From JBBATK01 sp044228285 (GTDB lineage Bacteria; Bacteroidota; Ignavibacteria; Kapaibacteriales; NICIL-2): a stretch of DNA of 64,000 bases. The notes under the pieces are model-generated. The model worked only from the letters and a program-made list of their open reading frames with translations, made no database searches and was not told the DNA's origin. The DNA lies in assembly GCA_044228285.1 (NCBI GenBank), contig JBGAVD010000004.1:124001-188000 (forward strand), read 5' to 3'. Below are positions 61,688 through 64,000 of the stretch, piece by piece (position 1 is the stretch's first letter; every line of letters begins with the position of its first letter). A program made the position numbers and the translations under genes.

Positions 61688-62035
61688 ATGGCTATTTACA
61701 TTACGTCTGATTGCATCAACTGCGGCGCTTGTGAACCAGAATGCCCAAATACAGCTATCTATGAAGGTGGCGCAAGTTGGACTCTGGCTGGTCAGGAGTA
61801 TTCTGACTCAACATCGCCAGGCGGTTTTACACGCGAATTCTGGTCTGACTCTTTCTATTATATCGCTCCTGACAAGTGCACTGAATGCGTTGGTTTCCAC
61901 GATGAGCCACAGTGCGCGGCAGTATGTCCGGTAGACTGTTGCTTACCTGATCCAGAATGCGTCGAGACCAAAGAGCAACTTGAAGCTAAAGTTGCCCATC
62001 TCGATTCTATCGACTCAGAGCGCAGAAGAGACTAG
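61688..62035 (+). CDS. 2[4Fe-4S] ferredoxin, Chromatium/Chlorobium type
   Basis: A 115-residue electron carrier. The first cluster motif is CINCGACEPECP (CxxCxxCxxxC) near residue 9; the second is CTECVGFHDEPQCAAVCPVD near residue 64, with an eight-residue insert between the second and third cysteines. That insert is the mark of the Alvin-type ferredoxins, known from Chromatium, Chlorobium and relatives, with one very low-potential cluster. A CVETKEQLEAKVAHLDSID tail follows. It could serve pyruvate:ferredoxin oxidoreductase or similar enzymes. ATG 61688 is the only sensible start. It converges with the type IX cargo gene through a shared terminator at 62161-62191. Confidence 0.95.
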   Translation: MAIYITSDCINCGACEPECPNTAIYEGGASWTLAGQEYSDSTSPGGFTREFWSDSFYYIAPDKCTECVGFHDEPQCAAVCPVDCCLPDPECVETKEQLEAKVAHLDSIDSERRRD

Positions 62036-62160
62036 TTCAATTGAAGCTTTTGGCTTCATTAGTTGTACAAACACTTGTTCAAGACAAGGCTATTGGCCCT
62101 TGTTGTTGGATGAGTGTTTTTTTTTCGTGGTAGTGTGTTGCCGTCATAAGGTGCGGAGTG

Positions 62161-62191
62161 AAAAAAAAAGGAGAGCTCGAAGCTCTCCTTT
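62161..62191. terminator. Bidirectional intrinsic terminator
   Basis: Stem GGAGAGCT / AGCTCTCC with loop CGA, flanked by a nine-A run on the left and TTT on the right. It can stop the ferredoxin transcript (+) and, more strongly, the fibronectin-III cargo transcript (-). Confidence 0.85.
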
Positions 62192-62320
62192 AGGTTCATT
62201 TATCGTTTTCTTATCATGCGGGCTTTGGCTCCGCCAAAGCAGCCGCCGAAGATTGACTCGTAGTTCTTCTTTCCTTTGTTCCAACATGTCGTCTACGAAA
62301 CAGGTCTGTCAAGAACTGAG

Positions 62321-63550
62321 TTAACGAACAATCATGATCTTTCCAGTGAAACGACTATGTGCGTAGCTGACCAGATAGGTATACACACCAATCGGGAGAT
62401 CGCTCAAGTCCATTGGAATATTGTAACTACCCGTTTGTAGATAAGGCTGAGTGGAACTTACGAGTTCCGTGCCGTTCAAGTCGACAATGCTCATCCGCAC
62501 TGCCCCTGGTTCCGGAATGGTAAAGCTAAAACTCACATAACTCGATACCGGGTTCGGATGCATGATAAAGTCCTTCAACTCAGGAATCGTTGCAACGTCG
62601 CTGAGTGCGCTGGCAGATTGCGTGCGGAATGATCGCCACGTTGACCAGGTTCCTTCTCCGATATCATTGACAGCGCTCACGCGCCAGAAGAGCAGCGTGT
62701 TCTCTGGTACCGATGTACTGAGCTTGTTGCCAACCAGGTCGCGTAAATCCAGAATGAAGCGATCGAAAGTGGAATTGTCAGATATCTGTACATGATAAGA
62801 GTGAACTCCCTCAAGTGGTTGCCACTCAAGTTTGGCTATGCCACCAGAGAAAATGGCATCGTGTTCAGGGAATTGCAATGCTGGTGAATAGGGCGCGTTT
62901 CCGGTGGTGAAACTTGAGACCTCACTCCAATCGGTCTCAGCACTTTCGATATGCGGGCGGACGTGCCAGTAATAAGTAATCGTTGGGCTGAGGAGTGAGC
63001 TGACCACCTCGGTTGCGCGGACATTGTCAGCGCGAAAGCTGATGCTTGTGAAAGCTGTCGTTGGCGACACTTCAACATCGTAAGCGCTTACATCTTCCAT
63101 AATGCGCCACTTCAGTGTTGGACGTGTTGCTTGATTAACAGCACCGTTCACAGGAAAGATCGCTTTTGGAGTTGTGGAAGGTCCCTCTAAGGTTGTAAAC
63201 TGCACTGCATCACTCCACGCTCCTTTAACATTAGCCATACTAACGCGAACGCGGATATAATAGGTACTCATATAGTCTAGTCCAGAGAGCATGATTTGTG
63301 CCTTCGCTGTCTCGGCTTTGTATGACGTACTAATGATGAACGACTCGAAGTCGCTGCGCTCAGAAACCTGTACGTTGTACACAACGCCGCTTTGCGATCT
63401 CCAGCTAACGATAGGATTGAGGGGGATATCCGTGCTACCACTCTGAGGGGCAGATATGGATGGGGTGTTCCATTGCTGAGCAGATGTTGGAACTGTGCAG
63501 GATACAGCAAGTACAAACACTACTGCAACGAGACCTATGATACGAGACAT
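62321..63550 (-). CDS. Exported fibronectin-III repeat protein with type IX secretion sorting domain
   Basis: About 409 residues from ATG 63550, which opens a signal peptide (MSRIIGLVAVVFVLAVSCTV, then PTSAQ); a start at 63586 adds 12 residues before it. Three fibronectin-III-like repeats follow, recognised by VSWRSQSGVVYNVQVSERSD, LKWRIMEDVSAYDVEVSPTT and LEWQPLEGVHSYHVQISDNS, each ending with an SxFxT-type strand (FTTLEG, FTTGNA, FRTQSA). The last 75 residues are a type IX sorting domain (FIMHPNPVSSYVSFSF, then IGVYTYLVSYAHSRFTGKIM). It should be exported across the outer membrane; binding partner is unknown. It is the third such cargo in the window. Confidence 0.9.
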   Translation of the reverse strand: MSRIIGLVAVVFVLAVSCTVPTSAQQWNTPSISAPQSGSTDIPLNPIVSWRSQSGVVYNVQVSERSDFESFIISTSYKAETAKAQIMLSGLDYMSTYYIRVRVSMANVKGAWSDAVQFTTLEGPSTTPKAIFPVNGAVNQATRPTLKWRIMEDVSAYDVEVSPTTAFTSISFRADNVRATEVVSSLLSPTITYYWHVRPHIESAETDWSEVSSFTTGNAPYSPALQFPEHDAIFSGGIAKLEWQPLEGVHSYHVQISDNSTFDRFILDLRDLVGNKLSTSVPENTLLFWRVSAVNDIGEGTWSTWRSFRTQSASALSDVATIPELKDFIMHPNPVSSYVSFSFTIPEPGAVRMSIVDLNGTELVSSTQPYLQTGSYNIPMDLSDLPIGVYTYLVSYAHSRFTGKIMIVR

Positions 63551-63772
63551 GTCAACTCCCAGAGGGTTGTGGTGATTGGGAGTCATCCGTGATTCAAAAG
63601 AGCAAGCTCTTTACCGCGGTCCATGCGGAGTTTACAGAGAGATTGTCGACCCTTTTTTCGAGAAATGAAGTCTCGAAGGCGTTTTTTATCGGTATTTCTA
63701 CTCAGAAGAGGAAAAGTGCACTTTTCGCCTAAAAAATCGCGATTCTCTCATTTGAAAAGCCGATTTTCGTAC

Positions 63773-64000
63773 ATGGCAACGAAAAAGAAGACAAAAACAG
63801 AGCACAGAGCTACAGACGGAACTGCGCTATCCAAGCAGGCAATTCCTGTTGAGCATGAACACAGCTTTGTTCGGCGAGAAAAGGCTACAAGGTCTTCAAA
63901 AAGTGATGGTTTAGATTCACCAAAAGCCGTGAAGAAAATCGCCGTATCGAAGAAAACGCCACCATCAAGAGCTTCGTTGCACAAGTCCAAAGGCTTATCA
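63773..64000 (+). CDS. Lys-rich protein of unknown function (partial, N-terminal 76 residues)
   Basis: An open frame of 76 codons starts at ATG 63773-63775 and runs off the right edge. It begins MATKKKTKTEHRATDG and remains rich in K, S, A and T (KAVKKIAVSKKTPPSRASLH near the end), which looks like a disordered, basic N-terminal tail without a signal peptide. Such tails precede DNA- or RNA-binding domains in several bacterial families, but the diagnostic part lies outside the window, so no function is given. A minus-strand frame covers part of the same bases (63748-63990) but has no plausible content. The gene is divergent from the fibronectin-III cargo gene. Confidence 0.6.
   Translation, partial: MATKKKTKTEHRATDGTALSKQAIPVEHEHSFVRREKATRSSKSDGLDSPKAVKKIAVSKKTPPSRASLHKSKGLS

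Noticed and set aside
1..64000. tRNA, rRNA, CRISPR arrays, insertion sequences and phage genes.
   Set aside because: I scanned the intergenic spaces by eye for T-loop-like sequences, evenly spaced direct repeats, transposase-like frames and terminal inverted repeats and found none; a covariance-model search (tRNAscan-SE, Infernal) would be needed to exclude small RNAs.

Overview
The window looks like chromosomal DNA of a free-living Gram-negative bacterium of the Bacteroidota/Chlorobiota side of the FCB group, possibly a Kapabacteria- or Ignavibacteria-like lineage (inference; no rRNA is present to settle it). The grounds are a PorX-type regulator of type IX secretion, three exported proteins with C-terminal type IX sorting domains, a Chromatium/Chlorobium-type 2[4Fe-4S] ferredoxin, outer-membrane beta-barrel/OmpA proteins, hopanoid-type squalene genes (hpnC, hpnD) and an ATP-type PEP carboxykinase. 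I see no tRNA, rRNA, CRISPR array, insertion sequence or phage gene; gene content is mostly housekeeping.

Layout. 1-9.8 kb is a minus-strand block. In transcription order it holds a three-gene cassette resembling the mycobacterial decaprenyl-phosphoryl-arabinose pathway (HAD-UbiA fusion, DprE1-like oxidase, DprE2-like reductase), hpnC-hpnD, nuoE, a rhomboid-fold protein without catalytic residues, penicillin-binding protein 2, and the start of a solute-binding lipoprotein. 9.9-14.2 kb holds a divergent pair of exported proteins (a type IX cargo and a large BNR/VPS10-like propeller protein). 14.3-22.5 kb holds pckA, isoprenoid genes fni and a short-chain prenyl synthase, a rhodanese/FKBP pair, a GCS2-family ligase and an Ala-rich lipoprotein. 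22.9-26.6 kb is a ccmB-permease-aspartokinase operon plus a small Lys/Ala-rich exported protein. 26.9-33 kb holds a CoA-transferase, an exported aminopeptidase P, comF, a DUF971 protein and hutU. 33.4-44.2 kb holds gyrB, a 1020-residue Ig-repeat type IX cargo, a ClpB that ends after its first ATPase domain, a tandem-OmpA porin and a GlcD-like oxidase. 44.3-52.1 kb holds an orphan NarL-type regulator, nadE, photolyase, a second tandem-OmpA porin and a small barrel. 52.3-60.7 kb holds ispG, an active rhomboid, pgk, a CcmC-like protein, an aminotransferase, tsaE and porX. 61-64 kb holds a thioesterase, a ferredoxin, a fibronectin-III type IX cargo and the start of a Lys-rich protein.

How the genes connect. 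ispG, fni, the prenyl synthase and hpnC/hpnD form an isoprenoid-to-squalene route, and the same polyprenyl pool could feed the lipid-linked arabinofuranose cassette. porX and the three sorting-domain proteins belong to one secretion system. ccmB and the CcmC-like protein belong to cytochrome c maturation but are 30 kb apart. Most transcription units end in clear intrinsic terminators, often shared between convergent genes.

Most worth a second look: the DPA-like cassette with a phosphatase-prenyltransferase fusion, the half-length ClpB, the catalytically dead rhomboid sharing its C-terminal tail with the active one, the Cys-less exported rhodanese, and the tandem-OmpA porin pair. None is proven novel from sequence alone.
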